Source: Lachnospiraceae bacterium UBA7093 (GTDB lineage: Bacteria; Bacillota; Clostridia; Lachnospirales; Lachnospiraceae). From it: a stretch of 64,000 nt of DNA. The translations under genes were made by a program, and so were the position numbers. Location of the stretch: assembly GCA_002492465.1 (NCBI GenBank), contig DKYT01000020.1, positions 118,411-182,410 of the forward strand. Reading direction: 5' to 3'. Below the pieces are notes generated by a model, which worked only from the letters and a program-made list of their open reading frames with translations, searched no databases and was not told the origin of the DNA. Positions 17,387-27,067 of this stretch are shown here, one piece after another; the first letter of the stretch is position 1, and each line of letters opens with the position of its first letter.

Positions 17387-19288
17387 TTATTCCTCCCGTC
17401 TGTTCTCTTCTTGATAATGATATGTGGGCACAATTTCCCTGATCATAGGTCTGATATCGGTGCTTTCATTTTTAGATGCTTCCTGTAAATTTTTCAACTG
17501 CACAAAAAACTTCATTTCGTCTATATTAATAGGTTTCCCAATATAAATCAGTTTATTTGCCGTCTCCAGCATTCCCTCCTCGTCCATCAGCAATTCCTCA
17601 TACAGCTTCTCTCCGGGTCGAAGACCGGTAAATTCAATTTGAATGTCTTCCCCTACCCGGTAGCCGGAAAGACGGATCAAATTCTTGGCAAGATCCAGAA
17701 TTTTCACCGGTTTCCCCATATCCAGCACAAAGATCTCTCCTCCCTTTGCGTATGCCCCTGCCTGAAGCACCAGAGAAACCGCCTCGGGAATGGTCATAAA
17801 ATACCGGATAATGTCGGGATGGGTGACCGTCACCGGTCCTCCCGCCAGGATCTGCTTTTTAAACAGTGGAATCACACTGCCGTTGCTTCCAAGCACATTT
17901 CCAAAGCGCACCGCCACAAATTCCGTATCGTAATGCTTATTAAAGGTCTGAATAATCATCTCGCAAATCCGCTTGCTTGCCCCCATGATATTGGTGGGAT
18001 TCACCGCTTTATCGGTGGAGATCATGACAAACCGCTTCACATCATTAAACGCCGCCGCCTGCGCCGTCTTCCAGGTGCCAAATACATTATTTTTCACCGC
18101 CTCGTTGGGACTTACTTCCATAAGCGGCACATGCTTATGGGCTGCCGCGTGGTAAACAATATCCGGCTTGTAATGTTCAAAGATCCAGTTTACCCGGTTG
18201 GTGTTGCGCACCGATGCGATCAGCACCACCAAGGGCAGCTCCGGATATTTGATCTGAAGCTCCTGCTGCACATCGTAAGCATTGTTCTCATAAATATCCA
18301 CAATAATCAGCTGCGCCGGCTTGTGAGAGGCGATCTGACGGCAAAGCTCGCTTCCGATGGAACCGCCGCCCCCTGTTACCAGCACCTTTTTTCCCTTTAC
18401 ATAGCCCAAAATGGAATCCAGATCCACTTCTATGGGATCCCTTCCCAAAAGGTCTTCTACCTCCACATCCCGCAGCTTGCTGACGCTCACCTCTCCGTTC
18501 ACCAGCTGATACATGCCGGGCAGAGAGCGCAGTTTACAGCTTGTCTCCTTGCAGATATCCAGAATAGAGGACATCTCCTGTCTGGTGATGGAAGGCATCG
18601 CCACAATGATCTCATCGATGTCGTAAATATCCGCGCATTCGATGATCTTGTCCCTTCCTCCTACCACCTTAATGCCCTGGATAAATCTTCCCCATTTTCC
18701 TTTATCGTCATCTATGATGCACCTGATCACCATTGTGGAAAAATTGCTGTTTACGATCTCCTTAATAATCAGGTTCGCCGCTTCGCCGGCGCCGATCACC
18801 ATAACGGAAATACTGTTTTTCTTATTCTGCTGCTTATGCTTCAGACTGCGGAAAAACCGGTAGGAAAAACGGCTTACAAAAATAAAACTGATCAACAAGA
18901 AAACATAAAGAAAATAATAGCTGCTGGGCACAGCCTGCATCCCCGGCACTCTGAAAAACTGAATGCCCGCCGCCTGAATCAGCGATGAAACCACGCTGGA
19001 AACTACCAGGTTCTGTAGCTCCGTTTCCCCTGCAAACGCCCAAAGGCTGCTGTACATTCTAAAAATATACAAAACAGCCAGTGTGATCAAGATATTAATG
19101 GGTAAAAACCGGGTAATAGGCGCTAAAAAATAATCCGGTATCTGAGATACGTCAAAGCTGTAACGCATCAAAAGCGCCAGATAGCTTGCCATGACCACAC
19201 TGATAATATCGTAAACGATCAGGCAGGTTCTTCTGTAAAATAATTTCACATTAAAGGGATGTCTTTGCTTCTTATTTTCTTTGTTCAT
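17387..19288 (-). CDS. Membrane-bound UDP-GlcNAc 4,6-dehydratase (PglF/CapD family)
   Basis: The protein has 633 residues. Residues 1-150 hold four membrane segments. A first nucleotide-binding domain follows (VMVIGAGEAANLI), then a catalytic short-chain dehydrogenase domain starting VLVTGGGGSIGSELCRQI. The active site is STDKAVNPTNIMGASKR, the Thr-Asp-Lys form diagnostic of PglF-type dehydratases that lack the usual Tyr. The product is UDP-4-keto-6-deoxy-GlcNAc, which the downstream PglE-like enzyme would aminate. I chose ATG 19288 (MNKENKKQ) because gaagg lies eight bases upstream; ATG 19303 is inside the preceding gene. Confidence 0.92.
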   Translation of the reverse strand: MNKENKKQRHPFNVKLFYRRTCLIVYDIISVVMASYLALLMRYSFDVSQIPDYFLAPITRFLPINILITLAVLYIFRMYSSLWAFAGETELQNLVVSSVVSSLIQAAGIQFFRVPGMQAVPSSYYFLYVFLLISFIFVSRFSYRFFRSLKHKQQNKKNSISVMVIGAGEAANLIIKEIVNSNFSTMVIRCIIDDDKGKWGRFIQGIKVVGGRDKIIECADIYDIDEIIVAMPSITRQEMSSILDICKETSCKLRSLPGMYQLVNGEVSVSKLRDVEVEDLLGRDPIEVDLDSILGYVKGKKVLVTGGGGSIGSELCRQIASHKPAQLIIVDIYENNAYDVQQELQIKYPELPLVVLIASVRNTNRVNWIFEHYKPDIVYHAAAHKHVPLMEVSPNEAVKNNVFGTWKTAQAAAFNDVKRFVMISTDKAVNPTNIMGASKRICEMIIQTFNKHYDTEFVAVRFGNVLGSNGSVIPLFKKQILAGGPVTVTHPDIIRYFMTIPEAVSLVLQAGAYAKGGEIFVLDMGKPVKILDLAKNLIRLSGYRVGEDIQIEFTGLRPGEKLYEELLMDEEGMLETANKLIYIGKPINIDEMKFFVQLKNLQEASKNESTDIRPMIREIVPTYHYQEENRREE

Positions 19289-19292
19289 AACT

Positions 19293-21737
19293 CTAACCTT
19301 CATGAAATACCAGCGGTGTGATGGTCAGCATCAATACCAACGTGCAGGGATTGCTGAGGCTGAAAATCCACTCTACCATGCCCGCTACCGCTACCGCCAC
19401 AACCATTACTGCAGGCAAAGCCGCATACTTTATTTTATCCTTCTTCCGGCGATAATACAAACAGCTTCTGATCAGAATGCCCGCCCCCACAAGGATGAAA
19501 AGAATTCCCACAAATATACCATGGTCATACGCCACCTGGAGGTAAATATTGTGGGCATGGGTTGCGATCTCGCCGTTTTGAAGAACCGCCCCCATCTCCT
19601 CATGTCCGGTCAGGTTCAACTGCTGCAAATAGGATTTGAAAATATCCAGCCGTCCGTTGGTATAGTCATTTTCTTCCTCCCCGGCAGCTTCCTCTCCCGT
19701 TTCTACAGCTCCGGATTCCTCCTCCGGGTATACATCATCGCCATGAAGCCTTTCATATTCCGCCATTTCCCCATACCAGTCTACCGTATGATCCGGTATG
19801 CCGAAAATTTTATCTGCAAAAACATCCATAAACCGTCCTACCCGGATAAAATTGGGCGTCGTAAAATTTCTTCCCCGCATATCCTGCTCAAAGAAATTCA
19901 TGGAATGCTCGATTTCATAGAGAACCGGATCGCTTACTAAAATAGGAATATTTCTCTGTGCCGTAAAGGTCACCGGCAGGCACACCAAAACTGCCGCCAG
20001 CACCATCCCCAGATTTTTTCCAAAGCAGCCCAGCTTTTCCTTTCCTTTTCCCCCTGCCGTCAGCACAAGGGCAAACAAAAGCGCAACGCCTACGGCGAAA
20101 AAGGCGGTTCTTGACATGGTAAACAGCAGGTAGGAACAGACCACTCCCATAAGAGTCAGTTCCTTCCAGCAGTCTTTCAGCTTATGGCTTTTTTTCAGCT
20201 TTTCAAACAAAATAACTGCCGCCGCACATGCCACCATGGTAAGATAAGTGGCGGTAATCGTCACCGTATGGAAAATATGCGTATATCTCACATTTCCATA
20301 ACTGGTATAATATCTGTGCATCAGGGCATAACCTGTGGCATAAAGAAATTGAAATATAATCCCTCTCGCAACATTTATAAGCAGCCTGCTTCTGTGCTCC
20401 CACATGCCGTAATTCAAATAAAACAGGGTAAAGGCAACCACCATTGCCACGCCCCACCATCTGCCGTTTCTGAAAATAATAAGGGCGGCAAAAAACACCC
20501 CTACCATCCCGCCAAAAAGATACGCAGGTCTTACCAGCTTCTTTTGAAAAAGCCCTGCCAGCGTCCGAATCAGAATCAACCCCAGCAGGATACCGATCCA
20601 CACCGTATATTTCAGCACCTGTACGTTCGCCTCGTCCATTTCTACAGTGAGATGGGTTTTAAAATAATATGCGCCAAAAACCCCGGCTCCAATCAGATAA
20701 AGGACATTATACAGATTTACAATTTCCCTCCACTTAAACATGGCGATTACCGCAAGGGAAAACCAGAGCATTTCCTTCCGTTCCGCAACCGCATGGTGAA
20801 TATCATATAAGCCGCTCATATATTCGCAGCAGGCTCCAATAGCGCCTGCAACTGCAAGAGACTGGACCAGATCTCCTATATGCTCTTTGATATAGTCAAA
20901 GGTCAGTATTCCTTCCTGTCCGTCCCTGTTATGGTTGATTCCGTAAAACAAAATTGCCGCCAGCAGAACCACACTGATGAAATATACCGTATTATCCAGC
21001 GTATACCTTCCCCAGGCACCCATCAGAATGGTAACCAGGCAAAAAACCGTTCCTGCCGCCACCACCGGATTCATAACAAAGCGAAAAACCCTTTCTACCG
21101 TGATCAGCCTGTCCTCTTTCTTTCGATACCAAAGCCGAAGGGCAAAAAGCAAAAGCGCCGTTACCGCCAGGATCAGTCCTCCCAGGGCAAGCACCCTGGT
21201 TTTCCGAAGAGGCATACTGTAATGGTAGTTTGCCACAAGCGCCGCACCATCCTGCTGATCGTCGGCATAGTACATGGTTCCCAGGTAAGGCTGTTCCCCC
21301 GGCGATACCGCTTCGCAGCCAGCAAAGATTTCCGACTCGTCTCCCTGGAGAATCACATAATACATCTTCCCCACTTCCATATCGATATCGATTGTCGCAG
21401 ACTGAAAGCCGGGCAGCTTTTCCCTGTCAATTTCCACTCTTTCTTCGCATACCATCTGCCATGCTTCATCCAGAATACGGAGATAAAAACTTTCCCCTAC
21501 GCTGTTTTCATCCAGATAAACCTCTATGGTGTCCATATGATCATACTGCGCCACCATTTCCTGCAGAAGCGTCTTCTCGTTGTCAATGGCACCGGTTACT
21601 GTGCCTGTAGCAGGTGCCACAGAGGAGGTCACGGTTTCCTGCCAGATTCTGAAAGGCCAAAGAGAAGCCAAAAGACATACCCCTATGATTAATATAACGC
21701 TTTGAATTGCCTGACTTTTATATACAATCTTTTTCAT
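19293..21737 (-). CDS. O-antigen ligase/polymerase-like membrane protein with an N-terminal exported domain
   Basis: The protein has 814 residues, about twice the usual length of Wzy/WaaL proteins. A first membrane segment (about residues 11-28) is followed by a ~150-residue hydrophilic, beta-rich stretch probably outside the cell, then about a dozen membrane segments. A large loop after residue 600 ends in THAHNIYLQVAYDHGIF, the characteristic Wzy_C/ligase motif with its conserved histidine. The likely role is polymerising repeat units or ligating finished glycan to an acceptor. It has a good ribosome binding site (gaaagg), with an 80-base gap upstream. Whether it is polymerase or ligase cannot be settled from sequence. 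Confidence 0.85.
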   Translation of the reverse strand: MKKIVYKSQAIQSVILIIGVCLLASLWPFRIWQETVTSSVAPATGTVTGAIDNEKTLLQEMVAQYDHMDTIEVYLDENSVGESFYLRILDEAWQMVCEERVEIDREKLPGFQSATIDIDMEVGKMYYVILQGDESEIFAGCEAVSPGEQPYLGTMYYADDQQDGAALVANYHYSMPLRKTRVLALGGLILAVTALLLFALRLWYRKKEDRLITVERVFRFVMNPVVAAGTVFCLVTILMGAWGRYTLDNTVYFISVVLLAAILFYGINHNRDGQEGILTFDYIKEHIGDLVQSLAVAGAIGACCEYMSGLYDIHHAVAERKEMLWFSLAVIAMFKWREIVNLYNVLYLIGAGVFGAYYFKTHLTVEMDEANVQVLKYTVWIGILLGLILIRTLAGLFQKKLVRPAYLFGGMVGVFFAALIIFRNGRWWGVAMVVAFTLFYLNYGMWEHRSRLLINVARGIIFQFLYATGYALMHRYYTSYGNVRYTHIFHTVTITATYLTMVACAAAVILFEKLKKSHKLKDCWKELTLMGVVCSYLLFTMSRTAFFAVGVALLFALVLTAGGKGKEKLGCFGKNLGMVLAAVLVCLPVTFTAQRNIPILVSDPVLYEIEHSMNFFEQDMRGRNFTTPNFIRVGRFMDVFADKIFGIPDHTVDWYGEMAEYERLHGDDVYPEEESGAVETGEEAAGEEENDYTNGRLDIFKSYLQQLNLTGHEEMGAVLQNGEIATHAHNIYLQVAYDHGIFVGILFILVGAGILIRSCLYYRRKKDKIKYAALPAVMVVAVAVAGMVEWIFSLSNPCTLVLMLTITPLVFHEG

Positions 21738-21817
21738 AATTACCTTTCACAGCCGCAGAAGATTTCCAGCGGTTTCCATTTTATGCATGGGTAGTATATC
21801 ACAGTTGCCTTAAATTA

Positions 21818-23695
21818 TCAAATCTGCGCCTCTCCCTTTGCACCCTGCTCCGGCATTTCCCCTGCTCCAAACACTTCCCACAGCAAAAGGGGCAGCTGCG
21901 CCCACAGGAAAACCACATAACGCACCAGATACGTAGGACCTAAAATAACCGTAAGCCAGATCAAAAACGGCAGCACAAAAGGGAACGCCTTCCTTCCCCA
22001 GCGCCCATACCAGAGAAATCCCAGAAAGAATGCAGTAATCCAGAACAGAAATCCTGGGGAAAAGACCATGGATACTACCGGTATTTTCTGCTGTGTAATC
22101 TCCAAAGACAACTTTCGGTAGCACTCGTTCAGCCACGGCAGCTTACTTTCCCGCACGCCGGGCTCCTCCACCTCATAGCCAAAGTAGGAACTGTCCCCAT
22201 AGGTAAAGGTAAACACCGAATTCCCCCGGTAAACGTCGATCACCGTATCCGGATACCAAAAGCCGTAGGAGGTCATAAACCATGCATTCAAATAAGTAAA
22301 GGGATGCTTTGCGCCCCATTGAAACCATAATTTGAAAAATCCGGCGGGATCCTCCTGGAAGGCGGCATTGTTAAAATCAATCTTCACACCGTCTGTAACC
22401 TTGGGGGTATACCGCTCCAGCGCTTCCTGAGGCAGATATCGGAAGAGAAGCTCCTTCTCTTCTTCTGAGAGCGCTTCCTTTTCATCCCCATATACCCTTG
22501 CCAGCTGAGAAATCGGCACTGTAAGCATTTCCTGGTTTTCCGAAGCGTCCGCCTGAAGCAGCCGGGTCAATCCTCCGTTCATCAACATATATACTGCCCC
22601 AATCAGGACAAAATAAAGAAAAACCTTCTTTCTTTTCCCTTTCAAGTAGAGAACAGCCAGAGGAATAAAAACAAGGAAGCCATAAAACCCGTTGTGCCTT
22701 AAAAGCATCATGCCAAGGGAGGAAGCCGCCAGCAGGAACGGTTCTCCTTTCCTCTGAAAGAACTTCTCAGCATCGGCACACAATTCCTGCAAAAGCACTG
22801 TCATCATCAGCAGCATTCCCGTAAAAAGACCGTCCTTTGCAGAGCAAAGAGAAAACATCACCAGTACCGGACACAGCCCAAAATACAAGGCACATAAAAT
22901 CCTGCACCACCCTGCCATTCCTCTTTTTTTCATCTTTTCCAAAAACCATCCGAAAATCCCTGCCATCACCGCCATCTGAAACAGCGTATAGCAGGCGATT
23001 CCCAGGTTGTAGGAACCTGTTATTTTGTAAACAGCATGAATCATACCTCCCAAAAGAAGCACATGCATCAGGGGATGGTGGGTGGAAAAGCTGCGGGTCA
23101 CCACCTGAAGATATTCATCCTGGGCATCATATACAAAAAAACCGGGATAAACGGCAAGAAATACCGGCAGATAACAGAGAAAAATTATCCCTACCGTCAG
23201 AAAAAAGCTGCCATGTCCCTTGCTTCCTGCCGCTTCCCGGATTCTTTCCTCCATGCCGAAACACTTTTCTTTTCTTCCCATCAGCCAATCATAAAGCCGA
23301 TCCCAAAAATACCGAATCAAAAGCGTGACCAGAACCCCCAAAATCAGAAGACAAAGCCACATCCCCGGATTCTGAAAGGGCACCCGTCCCCTTTGGTCCA
23401 GCTGCGCCCCGAAAACCATTGCAAAAGAAAAACCCGCCCCCAGACAAAGGGGCAGCGTCCATCTGCGGCGTCCGCCTTCAAACCCGGTTCTAAGGATCCT
23501 GTTCCAAAGCCAGAAAAATGCCAAAAACAACAGCAGGGAAAAAACGCTGTTTGTATAGCCAAGGCTGCTGCCATCCGGCGCAAACATCCAGGGCAGCGCC
23601 AGAACTCCTGCAAAAGCAAACAGCGCCGCCGCCAAAAAACGCGCGGCCGCGGATTCCTTCAGGTATGCAGTTATGCCCTTTTTACCGCTCCTCAT
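21818..23695 (-). CDS. Large polytopic membrane protein, possible GT-C-type glycosyltransferase
   Basis: The 625-residue protein has roughly 12-14 membrane segments. RSFSTHHPLMHVLLLGGMI (around residue 205) is followed by more membrane helices, and a soluble extracellular region (about residues 400-540) contains LFRYLPQEALERY. The arrangement resembles the DUF6020-like membrane proteins of clostridial polysaccharide loci, some of which are probably GT-C glycosyltransferases using lipid-linked sugars. The start overlaps the preceding GT2 stop by 14 bases, linking the two. A GtrB-type GT2 beside a polytopic protein is the classic arrangement for glycan side-branch modification. Function is inferred only from that context. 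Confidence 0.6.
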   Translation of the reverse strand: MRSGKKGITAYLKESAAARFLAAALFAFAGVLALPWMFAPDGSSLGYTNSVFSLLLFLAFFWLWNRILRTGFEGGRRRWTLPLCLGAGFSFAMVFGAQLDQRGRVPFQNPGMWLCLLILGVLVTLLIRYFWDRLYDWLMGRKEKCFGMEERIREAAGSKGHGSFFLTVGIIFLCYLPVFLAVYPGFFVYDAQDEYLQVVTRSFSTHHPLMHVLLLGGMIHAVYKITGSYNLGIACYTLFQMAVMAGIFGWFLEKMKKRGMAGWCRILCALYFGLCPVLVMFSLCSAKDGLFTGMLLMMTVLLQELCADAEKFFQRKGEPFLLAASSLGMMLLRHNGFYGFLVFIPLAVLYLKGKRKKVFLYFVLIGAVYMLMNGGLTRLLQADASENQEMLTVPISQLARVYGDEKEALSEEEKELLFRYLPQEALERYTPKVTDGVKIDFNNAAFQEDPAGFFKLWFQWGAKHPFTYLNAWFMTSYGFWYPDTVIDVYRGNSVFTFTYGDSSYFGYEVEEPGVRESKLPWLNECYRKLSLEITQQKIPVVSMVFSPGFLFWITAFFLGFLWYGRWGRKAFPFVLPFLIWLTVILGPTYLVRYVVFLWAQLPLLLWEVFGAGEMPEQGAKGEAQI

Positions 23696-24641
23696 GTTCT
23701 TTTGTTCTCTCCCCTGTCATTTCCCGTATTACAAACTGGGGCGAATTGTTCATGGAAATATACATTCTGCCCATATATTCTCCCACCAGCCCCATCATAA
23801 GCATCAACATTCCGCCCATAAACACCAACACCGACATCAATGCGCTGAATCCTGTAACCAATCCCGGAGGATTTAAAAACAGCTTTTTAATAATGGTATA
23901 AATGCCATACAAAAATCCCACAAAAGCGCAGCCTGCCCCTGTTACGGTAGCAATACGAAGAGGCTTTACGCTGAATGCCGTAAACCCGTTAAACCACAGG
24001 CTCAGCAGCTTTCCCATGGTATACCCGGAGGTTCCCGCCTGTCTGTCTCTGTGCTCCACCTCCACGTTTACAATATTCCTAGTGGTACGCAGCACCAGAC
24101 CGATCACATAGGGATAGGCATATTCATAGCGTATCATTTCCTCCACCACAAACCTACGTGCTGCAAAATAGCTGGAAAGATACAATTCCTTTGGCTTGCC
24201 CAGCATTACTCTTGTCATCAGCTCATTCACATGGCTTCCCCAGTTGCGAAAACCGGAGTGATGTTTATGCTGATACTTGGCATACACCACGTCGGCGCCC
24301 TCTTCCAGCTTCTCAAGAAGCTTGCCCGCCTCGTTTGCGGGCGTCTGTCCGTCGTCGTCCAGACAAATGACAATATCTCCTTTTACATAATGAAAACCTG
24401 CCATCAGCGCGCTGTGCTGTCCGAAATTCCTGGCAAGATCAATTCCTGTGATATGCTCCTTTTCCTCACACAGCCTCTTGATGGTATCAAAAGTTTGATC
24501 CGGAGAACAATCGTTTACCAGTATGATCTCATAATCATATTTTTTTACTTTATCCATTGTTTCCTGGATCTCTTCTACCACATCAGGCAGGGTTGCCTGA
24601 GAGCGATAGCAGGGAATCACGAAGCTGACCAATTTTTTCAT
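23682..24641 (-). CDS. Glycosyltransferase family 2, GtrB/ArnC-like polyprenyl-phosphate sugar transferase
   Basis: The 319-residue protein has a GT-A domain at residues 1-210 (VIPCYRSQATLPDVV, VNDCSPDQTFDT, LDDDGQTP) and two C-terminal membrane helices (about 225-250 and 260-285), as in GtrB and ArnC. Such enzymes move a sugar from a nucleotide donor to undecaprenyl phosphate; the lipid-linked sugar is then used outside by a GT-C protein. The adjacent polytopic protein (21818-23695), overlapping by 14 bases, is the likely partner. Its ATG overlaps the GNAT stop (ATGA). Confidence 0.88.
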   Translation of the reverse strand: MKKLVSFVIPCYRSQATLPDVVEEIQETMDKVKKYDYEIILVNDCSPDQTFDTIKRLCEEKEHITGIDLARNFGQHSALMAGFHYVKGDIVICLDDDGQTPANEAGKLLEKLEEGADVVYAKYQHKHHSGFRNWGSHVNELMTRVMLGKPKELYLSSYFAARRFVVEEMIRYEYAYPYVIGLVLRTTRNIVNVEVEHRDRQAGTSGYTMGKLLSLWFNGFTAFSVKPLRIATVTGAGCAFVGFLYGIYTIIKKLFLNPPGLVTGFSALMSVLVFMGGMLMLMMGLVGEYMGRMYISMNNSPQFVIREMTGERTKEHEER

Positions 24642-25198
24642 TGGGACACCTCCTGCTTTTTATCATTTATAACCGCCATGAAAATAACATCCTTATACTG
24701 CCCGTTCAGGTAAACCTCGTCTCTTAAACAGGCTTCCTCCACAAAACCCGCCTTTTCATAGCTTCTCCTTGCCTGTCCGTTTTCCGCAAGAACCCGGAGG
24801 GTCAGTTTATGCAGTCTCTCCTGCCGAAAAGCATAATCGATCATCAGCTGTGCCGCCTGGGTGCCATAGCCCTTTCCCAACGCCTCTTTTTCCCCTATAA
24901 AAATACCATATTCTCCTTTGTTATGGATTCTGTCAATATCCCTGATGTAAACGCTTCCTATGGGTTTTTTGTCGCTTTTTCTAACGATCATAAACTGCAC
25001 CGCTTTACCGGTTTTAATCATGGTTTCGATCCAATGGAAATGCCCCTCCCTGGTAAAGGGAGCCTGATAAATGAAATTTTGCCTGACAAATTCCTGATTG
25101 CGCCAGGCAATAATCCGATCTGTGTCCGTCTCCTCCATAAGGCGCAAATCGATGTCCTGCCCCTCTATGAAATTGATTATTTCTCTCTCCCTTTCCAT
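24638..25198 (-). CDS. GNAT N-acetyltransferase (RimJ/PseH/WecD-like sugar acetyltransferase)
   Basis: The GNAT protein has 186 residues from MEREREIINF, chosen because ggag lies six bases upstream (25210 is the alternative). IIAWRNQEFVRQNF, GEYGIFIGEKEALGKGYGTQAA (acetyl-CoA pyrophosphate loop) and RRSYEKAGF are typical of the subgroup that includes PseH and other amino-sugar N-acetyltransferases. It is the only N-acetyltransferase in the window. It could serve the WecE-like transaminase two genes upstream (as WecD does) or the pseudaminic pathway (as PseH does). Which product it acetylates is open; a protein-acetylating RimJ role is less likely here. Confidence 0.8.
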   Translation of the reverse strand: MEREREIINFIEGQDIDLRLMEETDTDRIIAWRNQEFVRQNFIYQAPFTREGHFHWIETMIKTGKAVQFMIVRKSDKKPIGSVYIRDIDRIHNKGEYGIFIGEKEALGKGYGTQAAQLMIDYAFRQERLHKLTLRVLAENGQARRSYEKAGFVEEACLRDEVYLNGQYKDVIFMAVINDKKQEVSQ

Positions 25199-25240
25199 AT
25201 GAATCTCCATTCCAACGCAAAAGACCGTCTTCCGTCTCCG

Positions 25241-27067
25241 CTATTTTCCAGTCACTGCATATATTTCAAAAATTCCTGCCACCGTATCTACCAGCCTTAC
25301 TTCCACCGGCGTCCCGTGATCTTCATAATAAGCGGGCAGCCATGACCAATCTTCCCCTGTCATACAGACAAAGTAAACATCCTCTCTCTCCCTTAACGCC
25401 TGCTCCATGGTTTCCATGTGGAAGGCACGGAATTTTTTCCTCTGCAAAGGACTTTTACATGCCCAGCCTCCCATAATATCATAATTATCCAGGGAGTTGT
25501 CCACATGATAAAACATCTTTTCCGAATAGGGAATGCCCTGGTAAGAAACAGAGGAATACACATCTATCAAATAAAAATTTCCCCTGTGCTCCTGTTCGCC
25601 AAAATATTGGTAAAGCTCTCCAAATATCTCATTGACCTCTTCCCTTTGTACCTGCTTCTCCGAAACCTGCTGCAGGCTGTCAGGGAAAATCAGCGCAGCC
25701 ATAAGCCCAAAACCTGCCGCCACAAGCACGGCACAGCCCTTTCTGACGCTCATAGTACAAATTCCACGCCACTGGGCCAAAAGCATAGCGGCAAGAATCA
25801 AAAATTCCATCAGATAAAGGGAATGGGTGATCCGCTCCGGCGCGCGCTCCCGCATCAGAATAAACATCCACAACCCGGTACGCACGGCAAACAAAAGCGC
25901 CAGTGAAAGCACCGCCCCCAGGCTGTTTTTTCCATAGCTTTGGGCACACTTTGGCTGGATCTGCCCTCCTCTGTGCTTTCTGGGAATCGCCGTCAAAAAC
26001 ACTGCCATATATCCCAGTATCACCATGTAATTCCAGGGATAATCACTCCCGGCACGGTTCCTCCCGCTGGTAAACCGGTACAGGTAATCCCGGCACTTTT
26101 CAGGAAGCTTCTCCCAAAAAGGCTTCCGGATGCTTCGGTTTTCCCCTGCATACTCTGCGATCCTTCCCACCATATCCTCATTGATCTCTTCGTCCATGCC
26201 GAAGTTATAATTATCCAAAAGTATCTTCTCTTTTTCCGTAAGACCGATGCTTTCATAAAATGCCCGATGATCCTCATAGGCAGGTATCTCCTGAAAATCG
26301 TACAACTCCGTCCTGTTGTTAAAAAACGCGGTAAAGGTTTTCCATTCCGCCGTACCGTAAGCAAGGGCATTGGTAAGCCATCCTGCCAAAATCCCCCCAA
26401 GGATCATTCCCATTACCCCAAAATATTTAAAGGCATGCTCCCTGGTAAAAATCCTGCTCTCCCCTCCCCATTTTACCACCCCTGCAACACAGATCATGGG
26501 AAGTACCAAAAGCAGCATTTCCGATCGGATTAAATAGGCAATGGATACCAGAAGCGCCGACGGAATATTCCTTTTTACAAAGGTTTTTCCATCCAGTTCC
26601 ATATCCGTTGTAAAAAATAAAAACGCTGCCGTCCCTGCAAGGAGGGTGCAGGTTACCGTATATTGGGCAAATACCAGATGATCCAAAAACATCCCGCCAA
26701 ACACCAGGGACTCGATCGCCGCCACTGTCAGCTTGCCCCTGACCGTTTGAAAAAGGGAAACGCTACGCCCCAAGATGGCAAAAAAACATCCAAAATGACA
26801 GAAGCACAGAAAAATTCCATACCAGGGCTCCGAACCTGCTATTTTGTAAAAAACGCTGATCAGCGCGCTTATAAGCCAAAGCATTTGGATGTTATGCCCC
26901 TCCGGCATTCCCGTATAAGCTCCCGCCAAGATATCCTTCATCAGCACATCATCGTTTAGATCATAAAAATAATCGAACCTGCAGCCTGTGAAAATCATCA
27001 ACCCGGCAAGCGCCCCAAGAGAAATAATCCAGTTTTCCTTCCGTTTCATCCAATCTTTAATACCCAT
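25241..27067 (-). CDS. Polytopic membrane protein, possible GT-C glycosyltransferase
   Basis: The 608-residue protein has around ten to eleven membrane segments. FDYFYDLNDDVLMKDILAG follows the first helix (about residue 35), placing an acidic cluster in the first outer loop, as in GT-C enzymes. A soluble C-terminal region (about residues 480-600) contains IDVYSSVSYQGIPYSEKMFY. The start overlaps the end of the WecE-like gene by 11 bases and has an aaagga site. It is similar in layout, but not obviously in sequence, to the proteins at 28208 and 60353. No family was recognised with certainty. Confidence 0.55.
   Translation of the reverse strand: MGIKDWMKRKENWIISLGALAGLMIFTGCRFDYFYDLNDDVLMKDILAGAYTGMPEGHNIQMLWLISALISVFYKIAGSEPWYGIFLCFCHFGCFFAILGRSVSLFQTVRGKLTVAAIESLVFGGMFLDHLVFAQYTVTCTLLAGTAAFLFFTTDMELDGKTFVKRNIPSALLVSIAYLIRSEMLLLVLPMICVAGVVKWGGESRIFTREHAFKYFGVMGMILGGILAGWLTNALAYGTAEWKTFTAFFNNRTELYDFQEIPAYEDHRAFYESIGLTEKEKILLDNYNFGMDEEINEDMVGRIAEYAGENRSIRKPFWEKLPEKCRDYLYRFTSGRNRAGSDYPWNYMVILGYMAVFLTAIPRKHRGGQIQPKCAQSYGKNSLGAVLSLALLFAVRTGLWMFILMRERAPERITHSLYLMEFLILAAMLLAQWRGICTMSVRKGCAVLVAAGFGLMAALIFPDSLQQVSEKQVQREEVNEIFGELYQYFGEQEHRGNFYLIDVYSSVSYQGIPYSEKMFYHVDNSLDNYDIMGGWACKSPLQRKKFRAFHMETMEQALREREDVYFVCMTGEDWSWLPAYYEDHGTPVEVRLVDTVAGIFEIYAVTGK

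Noticed and set aside
17639..18988. A 449-codon plus-strand open frame antisense to the PglF-like gene
   Set aside because: The opposite strand has clear dehydratase motifs throughout; the plus-strand translation shows no domain and is a codon-bias shadow.
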